Assembly (NCBI GenBank): GCA_037447655.1
Contig: JBBHKE010000952.1
Coordinates: 1 to 64,000 of the forward strand
Length of the DNA: 64,000 nt
From: Zygnema cylindricum
Lineage: Eukaryota; Streptophyta; Zygnematophyceae; Zygnematales; Zygnemataceae
Reading direction: 5' to 3'
Shown here: positions 34,358-46,000 of the stretch, piece by piece
Layout: each line of letters starts with the position of its first letter
Numbering within the stretch: the stretch's first letter is position 1
The notes under the pieces: generated by a model
Seen by the model: only the letters and a program-made list of their open reading frames with translations
The model's database searches: none
What the model was told of the DNA's origin: nothing
Made by a program: the position numbers and the translations under genes

Positions 34358-35391
34358 AAGTCCTCAAAGTGGACAGCTTCTAAGAAGCCCCTAGAATAAC
34401 CCTGACCCCTTTGTGTTTCAGCAAAAACAACTGCCACCCTGGCAGACAAAAACTCTGACCACCTTCACCCCTATGAAGGCAAGACTCCCCTGAGTCGATA
34501 GCAAAAAGAATCTCTGAATTTGCTCCCCTAAGCAGTAAGTTATGGAGGGTCAAAGTTGACCTTTCGTACAGAAGCTCTATGGGAGAGAGGGTCCTATCTC
34601 CTAATTTTTCTGAGTCGTATCTCTCTCACAGACTCTATCTACTGATGTACGAAGCCAATCAGATTCCAGTTCCGTACACAAAATTAGAGCTGTCGGTGTA
34701 CTTTCTATACGAACAGTGTATGACATGGCCTAAATGTCGACACGTGGTATGTCCGGATTCGCTCCCGTAATCCTTGGAGATGTCGCGATCCAATGTCATT
34801 CCGACACGTGTTATCTGATGTGGCGATGACCACAAATTGCCGAAATCCTCTTCCGCGATCTCGGCGTTAATTCCGGCCGTCCGATTAAATTCATATTTAA
34901 TCGTAGCCGTAATAAATTCATGTGCGGTATTCTTTTCTTTAAAGAAATAAATGCGCGGTATTGGTTTCTTATCCGTACCGCAATCCGTACTTTAACAATT
35001 ATGGATCTATCTCTCACGTAATCAATTATAGTTAAATGAATTTTCCTACTTGATAATATTTAATTAAATATAAAACCCTATGTTACGTAACACTCGATAA
35101 AGACTTAACGGTTAAGGCTACCGGCTACCGGCTGTCTGCCGGCCGGTAGGTACCAGGATCAAATGCTGTAGCCGGCACATACCTTTTAGTGAATAAACCT
35201 CTAACTAATATATAATCCTGTAAACTTCTGGATAGCCTAGGTAGCCATGGCTCTAGCTCCCTCTCATATTTCTCAGTGACTGCGACAAGTTTGAGAGTTG
35301 GAGAGAGAAGTTAGAGGTAGACTGCCTCGACTTCTTTGTATATTTCTATTTAGACCTAGAAAATACATTAAATGGACCATTAATTTCTACA
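34338..35391 (-). repeat. M2 5' LTR
   Basis: 1,054 bp. Plus-strand ends TGAAACTCTGAGACC and AATTTCTACA. Very similar to 22563-23614 over its full length, including the GC-rich hairpin region at about 35100-35182. Confidence 0.92.
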
Positions 35392-35745
35392 CTCGTCAAT
35401 TTCTCGTAGTTCAACCCAAAACGGATAATTGTTTGTTTTGTGCTTCATATGTAGTACGTTCTCGCAAAAAATATATTTGGTATTATAACAATGGTTTAAA
35501 CATTATTTATATGTAAAATGTCGTTGAAGGTCCTAAATATATACGCCAAGCGTATGGTTTTTACTCTTCAAAATAATTCATATACTATTAAAACGCGATA
35601 ACACGTGGTTTTACGTTTACAATATTTGGTCTAATACATATCGATTCAAAACTTGAAGTAAATACCGGCGCACGTTCAATTGAGCGATTGTGTGCGCTCG
35701 TTGGTTCAACCCAAAAACAGGTTATTGAGGTGTTTTGTGCTTGCT
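35392..35745. other. Spacer between M2 and S2
   Basis: AT-rich, no gene. Two imperfect copies of a segment of about 40 bp containing GTTCAACCCAAAA...GTTTTGTGCTT lie at its two ends (about 35408-35437 and 35704-35742), the second abutting the S2 LTR. Confidence 0.55.
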
Positions 35746-36585
35746 TGTTGTCTTTTTGGAAAGCTTTCAGTCTCAGAGCAGCGCAGCAGCGCAGCAACTA
35801 TACAGACAGCAGCGCAGCTGCTATACGGAAGAGCAGCGCAGCTGCTATACAGCAGAGCTGCGCAGCAGCGCAGCAGCAGAGCAGCGCAGCAGCAAAGCTG
35901 CGACACAAACAGGACAAACGCAGCTGCGGTTACTTTGGATAAGATCCGTACGGACAACGCAGCTGCTACTATCTTGGATATGATTCGGTGTAGGACACCG
36001 CAGCCGCGGGTGATGTAAATGTGATCCGGTACGGGACAACGCAGCTGCGATTGATATGAATCTAGTCAACGGACAAGATTCATAAGAGTATCACAAGTGA
36101 CTTAGCCGACAAGTATTTGTACAAACACTTAATCTAGATTCTGAGTAATATTGACTGTACAATGATAGATTGGGTTGGCACGATCAAGGACACGTAGATC
36201 TTAGTAGGTGGGTTGATTTTGGACGTACCTCTCAGGTACACTGTTATCGGCGGTAGAACACCGAATGTATAAGACTTAGGACTTAGAGCATTTTTATGAA
36301 TCTAGACTTCCAAGTAGTAAAACTCCAGACAGTTTTTGGGAAACTTCTGAGTATTATATCTTGAGTGTTGTTGGGTCAATTGTGCTAAAACTTTGGGAGT
36401 TGTCAGTGTTTATGCTACTCTATATTCTGATAGAGTTTTGTGAGGTTTGGATGCTTGTATAAGAATTGGTGAGCACTTAAGAACAGCTGGTTGGTAGGAT
36501 TCTTGATAGCTTCTGAGAGTGTATCATGTCTACTTCTACTACTACTGCTGCTTCCTCCACCTGCACCGGTGGTTATACAACAACA
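35746..36585 (+). repeat. S2 5' LTR with GCAGC-rich U3
   Basis: 840 bp, TGTTGTCTTTTTGG to ACAACAACA. U3 carries a stretch of about 130 bp (35779-35910) of GCAGCGCAGC units separated by CTATAC, with repeated GCAGCTGC palindromes. This block is absent from S1. The GTACCTCTCAGGTAC inverted repeat is retained near 36226. Confidence 0.92.
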
Positions 36586-39511
36586 GGTTATGGGCCTGTC
36601 ATCAAGAATTCCTATCTTTTCCGGGGATAAGTATGTTTACTGGGCGGATATGGTGGAGACACATTTTGAAAATGTCAATCTTTTGGATATATTGGATGGT
36701 TCTTTGGATGAATCTGATCCGTCATGGTCTAAGAAAAATACGCAGGCTCGTTCTATCTTGAAATTTTGTATATCTCAGGACTTAGCTATGTCTCGGATAA
36801 AAATGAAAAAAACAATTGATATTTGGAAATCCATTAAAAGTGATTATGAAAAGGCTAATGTTCAGGAAGAACTTCTATTGGCTGGAAAAAATTGGGACTA
36901 TAAGTACACTGGCGGTACAATGGCTGAATATTCTAACAAATTTCGTATTCTTGTAGATGCACATGCTTGTGCCGGTGGGGTGTTTCCTCAGTTTCAACAG
37001 GCAGCATTGCTAATGCGGGGTCTCCCTCGTAGTATGAAAGGAGCATCTGATATGCTCAAACAGAAAGATAAAGCTAGCTGGACTTTACAGCTAACGATCA
37101 ATATTTTATTAGAGGAGGAAGCTACATCTAACATCCTCAATGTTGAGCAAGTAGAGGCTTTTAATTCAGAATTTGGAAAGAAAGGTCAATTTAATCAGCA
37201 AAGTAATCGGTTTACCCAATTCAGACAGTTTAATATGGGGGGAAATAGAAAATCAAACAATGCATGTTTTTATTCTAGTGAGAGAGGTCATGGATACAAA
37301 TTTTGTCCTAAACTTAAACAAGCTAACGATTCCGGTTTATACACGCCGGGATGGCAACAAAGTCAGTTTTACAAAAGCTTCATGAGGCCTACACCTCGTG
37401 GAAATGCACTGTTTTCAGCTTCTTCATCACTCCAAGACGAAACTCTGACATTTTCTGAGGAGGACAACACGGATCTATTCGCTATGGCGGCAGCAATGGA
37501 AGGCGCAAAGGACCCTGGATGGATTATGGATACAGGAGCGTCAACGCATATGTGTTTGAACAAGGCCATCTTCAAAAATCTGAAAGCAACGCCGGAGAAA
37601 AATATTTATTATGCTTGTGGAATGAGTGTCCAAACTCGTGCAATGGGTGATGTGTCCTTGCTAGTTGATGTGGATGGAAAAGCAATTGAAAGGACTCTTC
37701 ACAATGTCTTATTTGTGCCTGACTTTAAGAAAAATCTGTTTTCTACGTCGTTGGTTGGGAGTAAAGGCTTTGAAGTTAGTTTGAAAAACGGTCGGCAGGT
37801 TGTTAGCAAAAACGGCAAGGTTGCAGTTACAGGTACTAGAGATAGTAGCAAGATGTATCGCATGGATATGGCTAATACAAAAGAAAATCATGTTTTGTAC
37901 TCCGGTGTTTTGCACTCAGATGAGTTGTGGCGTAAAAGATTAGGCCATGTCAACTATGATAGTTTGAAGAAAATGGTTGTTGCTGGAAAGATAGAGGGTG
38001 TATCAATCACAGATGGGCCGGTCAAAACTTGCGATGGTTGCGCTTTAGGCAAAATCCAAAGATTGCCATTTCCTAAGGAGTCTGAGCATCGGTCGACGAA
38101 ACTTTTACAACAAATTCATTCGGATGTCTTTGGTCCGGCGAAGGTTCCTTCTGCCGGAGGGATGAAATATATGGTCACCTTCACAGATGATTTCTCAAGG
38201 TTTACAAAAGTTTACTTCATGAAGGAGAAGAGTGAAGTGTTTGGTCACTTCAAACACTATAAAGCATGGGCTGAAAAACTTCATAATTCATCTATTTTGC
38301 AGCTCAGATCGGACAATGGTGGTGAATATACATCAAAAGAGTTTGAAACCTTTTTACTCGAGGAAGGCATTAGTCATCTATTGACTGTTCCATATTCACC
38401 GAAACAAAATGGGGTGTCGGAAAGACTGAATAGAACTCTCACGGAAAGCTCTAGATCTATGCTCGCAGTTAAAAATGTGGATCCGAAATTCTGGGCTGAG
38501 GCTCTAAATTGTGCAGTTTATATTAAAAATAGGATAGGATCAAGATCGGTAGAAACAACTCCTTACGAAATCTGGACAGGTAGCAAACCATATGTTAGCC
38601 ATTTCAAGGTCTTTGGTAGTCAATGCTTTATATTGGATACGTCTACAGATAGATGGAAAATGGAACCGAAGGGATTACCGGGTATTCTGTTAGGATATGA
38701 TGATCACTCGAAAGGTTATAGAGTCTTTGTGTTTGAAAAACAGAAAATAGTTGTAGCTAGAAACATCATTGTTAAGGATGAACTATCATTGTTAAGGATG
38801 AACTAGACTCCATAGATTTATTTCACATGACAGAGCAGCAAAAGCAACAAAAAGTACAAGAGTATGTCATCTTAGATTGCATGCAGGAAATTGTCCCCCA
38901 GATTCCACAAACTCTGGTAATGACTTCGGAAACAGACTCTCTCCAACTTCCTCACCAACTTCGGGTCCAGACGGACCAAGATCACTCAATACACACGGAT
39001 CACAACCAGCGCAATCACGAACACACGGATCGCAACCAGCGCAATCAGCAAGACACGGATCGCAACCAGCGCAATCAGCGCAATCAGCGCAATGCGCGGC
39101 ATCCGACGATCTCAGCCTCAGAATTTCCGGGGGGAAGAAGATCAAGCAGTCGCCTGCAAGCAAGCTCTCACTTTGCCTACTCGGCAGTCTCAGGGGAGCC
39201 CTTGACCATCCAAGAGGCCTTCTCAACACCAGAGCGGAATCACTGGATTGAGGCGGTAAACGACGAAATGAAGTCGATCATGGAGGCTCAAACATGGGAG
39301 CTCGTGGACCTTCCTCCAGACCGAAAAGCGATCGGCAGCAAATGGGTATTCAAGGTGAAGTTAAATCCCGATAACACCATTGAACGCTATAAGGCCAGAC
39401 TTGTGGTAAAGGGGTACAATCAAAAGGAAGGAATCGATTTTGAAGAAACACTTTCTCCGGTTCTAAGATTTCCAACAGTTAGGATTTTGCTGTCCCTAGT
39501 TGCCACAAAAA
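36526..39511 (+). pseudogene. S2 gag-pol, truncated
   Basis: The natural ATG at 36526 is put out of frame by one extra T near 36552. After it, a single frame runs to 38806. Gag is followed by a zinc knuckle that reads CFYSSERGHGYKFC (second Cys lost), protease MDTGASTHM and a pre-integrase domain with LWRKRLGH (first His of HHCC is Arg). Integrase has HSDVFGP, RSDNGGEY and QNGVSERLNRT intact. A perfect 20-bp tandem duplication at 38765-38804 shifts the frame and ends the ORF. The linker and RT start continue at 38827, with three 30-bp linker repeats, and RT is cut after RILLSLVA. Confidence 0.93.
36586..36596 (+). promoter_or_regulatory. S2 primer-binding site, half-tRNA type
   Basis: GGTTATGGGCC follows the LTR end CAACA directly: 11 nt complementary to the initiator tRNA-Met anticodon arm, then divergence (TGTC). 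Translated as QVMGL in gag. Confidence 0.68.
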
Positions 39512-39763
39512 GAGGGAAAATAAACTCAGAACCATGTTTGTAACTCAAGTTTGAGTTTTCGCTAACAACAATAGTGGTAAGAAACTCTTTACATTGTTAA
39601 CGCTCACAAAAATAGTTAAAAAAAAACCCTAAACCATGTTTCTAACACAAAATTGAGTTTGTGCTAACATGTATATTTGTTAAAAACATCGTTTATTGTT
39701 CGTCGCCTCAAAAAGAGGGAAAACAAACTACGAACCATGTTTGTAACTCAAGTTTGTGTTTTT
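39504..39763. repeat. Degenerate 101-102 bp tandem repeat at the satellite edge
   Basis: The word ACCATGTTT recurs at 39531, 39633 and 39734. Each is followed by TAACTCAA/TAACACAA, a GTTT run and GCTAAC. An AAAAAGAGGGAAAA segment precedes the first and third copies, 206 bp apart. It leads without a gap into the 40-bp array. Confidence 0.82.
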
Positions 39764-42300
39764 GCTAATCGCTAACAGTGTGTGTAATTTAGGTAATAGT
39801 ACTTGTTATCACTAACTGTTTGTGTACTTTAGGAACCAATTTCTGTTATCGCTAACCTTTTGTGTAATTTAGGTAACAATTCTAGTTAGCGCTAATAGTT
39901 TGTGTAATTTAGGTAACAATTCTTGTTATCACTTACCATTTGTGTAATTTAGGAAAAAAAATTTGTTATCGCTAACTGTTTGTGTAATTTAGGTAACAAT
40001 TTTTGTTATCGCTAACACTTTGTTTAATTTAGGTAACAATTCTTGTTATCACTAACCGTTTGTGTAATTTAGAAAAATATTATTGTTATCGCTAACTATT
40101 TGTGTAATTTAGGTAACAATTTTTGTTATCGCTAACAGTTTGTGTAATTTAGGTATTAATTCTTGTTATCGCTAAAAGTTTTTGTAATTTAGGTAACAAT
40201 TCTTGTTATCGCTAACAGTTTGTGTAATTTAGGTCACAATTTTTGTTATCACTAACTGTTTGTGTAATTTAGGTAACTATTCTTGTTATCGCTAACAGTT
40301 TGTGTAAGTTAGGTAACAATTCCTATAAGCGCAAAAATTTTGTGTAATTTAGATATTAATTCCTGTTATGGCTAACTCTTTGGTTAATTTAGGTAACAAT
40401 TCTTGTTATCGCAAGCCGTTTGTGTAATTTAGGAAACAATTATTGTTATCGCTAATTGTTTGTGTAATTTAGGTAACAATTTTTCTTATAGCTAAAAATT
40501 GTGTAATTTAGGTAACGATTTTGTTATCGCTAACAATTTTTGTAATTTAGGTAACAATTCTTTTTATCGCTAATTGTTTGTGTAATTTAGGAAACAATTC
40601 TTGTTACCGCTAACAATTTGTGTAATTTAGGTAACACTTCTTGTTATCGCTAACAGAATTTGTAATTTAGGTAACAATTCTTGTTATCGCTAACTGTTTT
40701 TGTAATTTAGGTAACAATTCTTGTTATTCTTAACAGTTTGTGTAATTTAGGTAACCATTCTTGATATCGCTAACAATTTTTGTAATTTAGGTAAAAATTA
40801 TTGTTATCGCTAACAATTTGTGTAATTTAGGTCACAATTTTTGTTATCGCTAACAATTTGTGTAGTTTAAGTAACAATTCTTGTAATCGCTAAATGTTTG
40901 TTTAATTTAGGTAACAATTTTTGTTAACGCTAACAGTTTGTGTAAGTTAGGTAACAATTCATGTTATCGCTAACAGTTTGTGTAATTTAGGTAACAATTA
41001 TTGTTATCGCTAACAGTTTTTGTAATTTAGGTAATAATTCTTGTTATCGCTAACAATTTGTGTAGTTCAAGTAACAATTTTTTTTATCGCTAACAATTTG
41101 TTTAATTTAAGTAAGAATTCTTGTTATCGCTTACTGTTTGGTTAATTTAGGTCACAATTCATGTTATCGCTAACCGTTTCTGTAATTTAGGAAACAATTT
41201 TTGTTATCGCTACTTGTTTGTGTAATTTAAGAAACAATTCTTGTTACCGCTAATAGTTTGTGTAATTTAGGTTACACTTCTTGTTATCGCTAACAATTTA
41301 TGTAATTTAGGTAACAATTCTTGTTATCGCTACTTGTTTGTTTATTTTAGGTAACAATTCTTGTTATCGCTAACGATTTGTGTACTTTAGGTACCAATTC
41401 CTGTTATCATTAACTGTTTGTGTAATTTAGGTAACAATTTTTGTTATCGCTAACTGTTTTTGTAATTTAGGTAACAATTCTTGTTATCGCTAACTGTTTG
41501 TTTATTTTAGGTAACAATTCTTGTTATCCCTAAAAGTTTGTGAAATTTAGGTAACTATTCTTGTTATCGCTAACCTTTTCTGTAATTAAGGAAACAATTT
41601 TTGTTATCGCTAACTGTTTGTGAAATTTAGGTAACAATTCTTGTTATCGCTAATAGTTTGTGTAATTTAGATAACAATTCCTCTTATCGCAAACTGTTTG
41701 GTTAATTTATGTAACAATTCTTGTTATCGCTAACCGTTTGTGTAATTTAGGAAACAATTCTTGTTGTTGCTAACAATTTGTGTCGTTTAAGTAACAATTC
41801 TTGTTATAGCTAACTGTTTGTGTAATTTAGGTAACAGTTCTTGTTATCGCTAACCGTTTGTGTAATTTAGGAAACAATTGTTGTTATCGCTAACTGTTTG
41901 TGTAATTTAGGTAACAATTTTTGTTATCGCTAACAGATTGTGTAATTTAGGTAACAATTTTGTTATCGCTAACAATTTTTGTAATTTAGGTAACAATTAT
42001 TTTTATCGCTAACTGTTTGTGTAATTTAGGAAACAATTCTTGTTACCGCTAACAATTTGTGTAATTTAGGTAACACTCTTGTTATCGCTAACAGTTTGTG
42101 TTATTTAGGTCACAATTCTTGTTATCGCTAACTGTTAGTGTAATTTAGGTAACAATTCCTGTTATCGCTAACTGTTTGGTTAGTTTAGGTAAAAATTCTT
42201 GTTATCGCAAACCGTTTGTGTAATTTGGAAACAATTCTTGTTGTTGCTAACAATTTGTGTCGTTTAAGTAACAATCTTTGTTATCGCTAACAGTTTATGT
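39764..42300. repeat. 40-bp satellite array, left segment (about 63 copies)
   Basis: The monomer begins GTAACAATTCTTGTTATCGC and ends TAACAGTTTGTGTAATTTAG, 40 bp in total, head to tail, with typically a few substitutions per copy and occasional 39-bp units. Stops occur in all frames, so it is non-coding. Interrupted at 42300 by S3 and continued at 47015. Confidence 0.97.
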
Positions 42301-43088
42301 TGTTGTCTTTTTGGAAAGCTTTCAGTCTCAGAGCAGCGCGCAGCGCAGCAACTATACAGACAGCAGCGCAGCTGCTATACGGAAGAGCAGCGCAGCTGCT
42401 ATAGAGCAAAGCTGCGCAGCAGCAGAGCAGCGCAGCAGCGAAGCTGCGACACAGACAGGACAAACGCAGCTGCGGTTACGTTGGATAAGATCCGTACGGA
42501 CAACGCAGCTGCTACTATCTTAAATGTGATCCGGTACGAGACAACACAGCTGCGATTGATATGAATCTAGTCAACGGACGAGATTCATAAGAGTATCACA
42601 AGTGACTTAGCCGACAAGTATTTGTACAAACACTTAATCTCGATTCTGAGTAATATTGACTATACAATGATAGATTGGGTTGGCACGATCAAGGACACGT
42701 AGATCTCAGTAGGTGGGTTGATTTTGGACGTACCTCTCAGGTACACTGTTATCGGCGGTAAAACACCGAAAGTATAAGACGTAGGACTTACAGCATTTTT
42801 ATGTATCCAGACTTCCAAGTAGTAAAATTGCAGACAGTTTTTGGGAAAATTCTGAGTATTATATCTTGAGTGTTGTCAAGTCAATTGTGCTGAAACTTTG
42901 GGAGTTGTCACTGTTTATGCTACTCTATATTCTGATAGAGTTTTGTGAGGTTTGGATGCTTGTATAAGAATTGGTGAGCACTTAAGAACAGCTGGTTGGT
43001 AGGATTCTTGATAGCTTCTGGAGTGTATCATGTCTACTTCTACTACTACTGCTGCTCCTCCACCTGCACCGGTGGTTGTAGAACAACA
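42301..43088 (+). repeat. S3 5' LTR
   Basis: 788 bp, TGTTGTCTTTTTGG to GAACAACA. GCAGC-rich U3 as in S2 but shorter (about 42333-42450). Contains GTACCTCTCAGGTAC near 42729. The last 59 bases hold the gag ATG at 43030. Confidence 0.94.
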
Positions 43089-46000
43089 GGTTATGGGCCT
43101 ATCATCAAGAATTCCTATCTTTTCCGGGGATAAGTATGTTTACTGGGCGGATATGGTGGAGACACATTTTGAAAATGTGGATCTTTTGGATATATTGGAT
43201 GGTTCTTTGGATGAATCTGATCCGTCATGGTCTAAGAAAAATACGCAGGCTCGTTCTATTTTGAAATTTTGTATATCTGAGGACTTAGCTATGTCTCGGA
43301 TAAAAATGAAAAAAACAATTGATATCTGGAAATCCATTAAAAGTGATTATGAAAAGGCTAATGTTCAGGAAGAACTTCTATTGGCTGGAAAAATTTGGGA
43401 CTATAAGTACACTGGCGGTACAATGGCTGAATATTCTAACAAATTTCGTATTCTTGTAGATGCACATGCTTGTGCCGGTGGGGTGTTTCCTCAGTTTCAA
43501 CAGGCAGCATTGCTCATGCGGGGTCTCCCTCGTAGTATGAAAGGAGCATCTGACATGCTCAAACAGAAAGATAAAGCTAGCTGGACTTTACAGTTAGCGA
43601 TCAATATTTTATTAGAGGAGGAAGCTACATCTAACATCCTCAATGTTGAGCAAGTAGAGGCTTTTAATTCAGAATTTGGAAAGAAAGGTCAATTTAATCA
43701 GCAAAGTAATCAGTTTACCCAATTCAGACAGTTTAATCTGGGGGGAAATAGAAAATCAAACAATGCATGTTTTTATTGTAGTGAGAGAGGTCATGGATAC
43801 AAATTCTGTCCTAAACTTAAACAAGCTAACGATTCCGGTTTATACAGGCCGGGATGGCAACAAAGTCAGTTTTACAAAAGCTTCACGAGGCCTACACCTC
43901 GTGGAAATGCACTGTTTTCAGCTTCTTCATCACTCCAAGACGAAACTCTGACATTTTCTGAGGAGGACGACACGGATCTATTCGCTATGGCGGCAGCAAT
44001 GGAAGGCGCAAAGGACCCTGGATGGATTATGGATACAGGAGCGTCAGCGCATATGTGTTGGAACAAGGCCATCTTCAAAAATCTGAAAGCAACGCCGGAG
44101 AAAAATATTTATTATGCTTGTGGAATGAGTGTCCAAACTCGTGCAATGGGTGATGTGTCCTTGCTAGTTGATGTGGATGGAAAAGCAATTGAAAGGACTC
44201 TTCACAATGTCTTATTTGTGCCTGACTTTAAGAAAAATCTGTTTTCTACGTCGTTGGTTGAGAGTAAAGGCTTTGAAGTTAGTTTGAAAAACGGTCGGCA
44301 GGTTGTTAGCAAAAACGGCAAGGTTGCAGTTACAGGTACTAGAGATAGTAGCAAGATGTATCGCATGGATATGGCTAATACAAAAGAAAATGATGTTTTG
44401 TACTCCGGTGTTTTGCACTCAGATGAGTTGTGGCATAAAAGATTAGGCCATGTCAACTATGATAGTTTGAAGAAAATGGTTGTTGCTGGAAAGATAGAGG
44501 GTGTATCAATCACAGATGGGCCGGTCAAAACTTGCGATGGTTGCGCTTTAGGCAAAATCCACAGATTGCCATTTCCTAAGGAGTCTGAGCATCGGTCGAC
44601 GAAACTTTTACAACAAATTCATTCGGATGTCTTTGGTCCGGCGAAGGTTCCTTCTGCCGGAGGGATGAAATATATGGTCACCTTCACAGATGATTTCTCA
44701 AGGTTTACAAAAGTTTACTTCATGAAGGAGAAGAGTGAAGTGTTTGGTCACTTCAAACACTATAAAGCAATGGCTGAAAAACTTCATAATTCATCTATTT
44801 TGCAGCTCCGATTGGACAATGGTGGTGAATATAGTTCAAAAGAGTTTGAAACCTTTTTACTCGAGGAAGGCATTAGTCATCTATTGACTGTTCCATATTC
44901 AACGGAACAAAATGGGGTGTCGGAAAGACTGAATAGAACTCTCACGGAAAGCTCTAGATCTATGCTCGCAGATAAAAATGTGGATCCGAATTTCTGGGCT
45001 GAGGCTCTAAATTGTGCAGTTTATATTAAAAATAGGATAGGATCAAGATCGGTAAAAACAACTCCTTACGAAATCTGGACAGGTAGCAAACCAGATGTTA
45101 GCCATTTCAAGGTCTTTGGTAGTCAATGCTATATATTGGATACGTCTACAGATAGATGGAAAATGGAACCGAAGGGATTACCGGGTATTCTGTTAGGATA
45201 TGATGATCACTCGAAAGGTTTTAGAGTCTTTGTGTTTGAAAAGCAGAAAATAGTTGTAGCTAGAAACATCATTGTTAAGGATGAACTCGACTCCATAGAT
45301 TTATTTCACATGACAGAGCAGCAAAAGCAACAAAAAATACAGAGTATGTCATCTTAGATTGCATGCAGGAAATTGTCCCGCAGATTCCACAAACTCTGGT
45401 AATGACTCCGGAAACAAACTCTCTCCAACTTCCTCACCAACTTCGGGTCCAGACGGACCAAGATCAGTAAATACACACGAATCGCAACCAGCGCAATCAG
45501 CAAGACACGGATCGCAACCAGCGCAATCAGCGCAATCAGCGGCATCCGACGATCTCAGCCTCAGAATTTCCGGGGGGAAGAAGATCAAGCAGTCGCCTGC
45601 AAGCAAGCTCTCACTTTGCCTACTCGGCAGTCTCAGGGGAGCCCTTGACCATCCAAAAGGCCTTCTCAACACCAGAGCAGAATCATTGGATTGAGGCGCC
45701 AAACGACGAATTGAAGTCGATCATGGAGGCTCAAACATGGGAGCTCGTGGACCTTCCTCCAGACCGAAAAGCGATCGGCAGCAAATGGGTATTCAAGGTG
45801 AAGTTAAATCCGATAACACCATTGAACGCTATAAGGCCAGACTTGTGGCAAAGGGGTACAATCAAAAGGAAGGAATCGATTTTGAAGAAACATTTTCTCC
45901 GGTTGTAAGATTTCCAACAGTTAGGATTTTGCTGTCCCTAGCTGCTATAGAAGATATGGAAATTCATCAGATGGATGTAAAAATGGCCTTTTTGCATGGA

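Larger units (their letters stand above)
22563..35391 (-). mobile_element. M2: Ty1/copia element, minus strand, split by element P
   Basis: LTRs at 22563-23614 (3') and 34338-35391 (5'), internal parts at 23615-26952 and 33439-34337. Removing P places the N-terminal gag half next to the C-terminal gag tail and pol, in one orientation. About 119 bp around the gag zinc knuckle, relative to P, are missing at the join. Outer flanks are AATGG at 22558-22562 and CTCGT at 35392-35396, which do not match, so no target duplication is preserved. Confidence 0.82.
35746..39503 (+). mobile_element. S2: Ty1/copia element truncated inside RT
   Basis: 5' LTR at 35746-36585, primer-binding site, gag-pol to early RT. 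At about 39503, homology with S1 and S3 stops in the middle of RT and degenerate tandem repeat begins. No 3' LTR is present in the window for this copy. Confidence 0.92.

Noticed and set aside
22558-35396. Target duplication around M2
   Set aside because: The outer flanks AATGG and CTCGT do not match.
35688-36018. Overlapping Ala/Gln-rich frames in the S2 LTR
   Set aside because: They are open in several frames and both strands only because of the GCAGC repeat; they lie in LTR U3.
38867-39229. Cys/Asp-rich minus-strand frame ([10 protein letters not shown] repeats)
   Set aside because: Antisense shadow of the 30-bp linker repeats in copia pol; the equivalent frame in S3 is of the same nature.
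39764-42300. CRISPR-like array (short regular repeats)
   Set aside because: The units are directly adjacent with no unique spacers, and the context is a plant genome; it is a tandem satellite.
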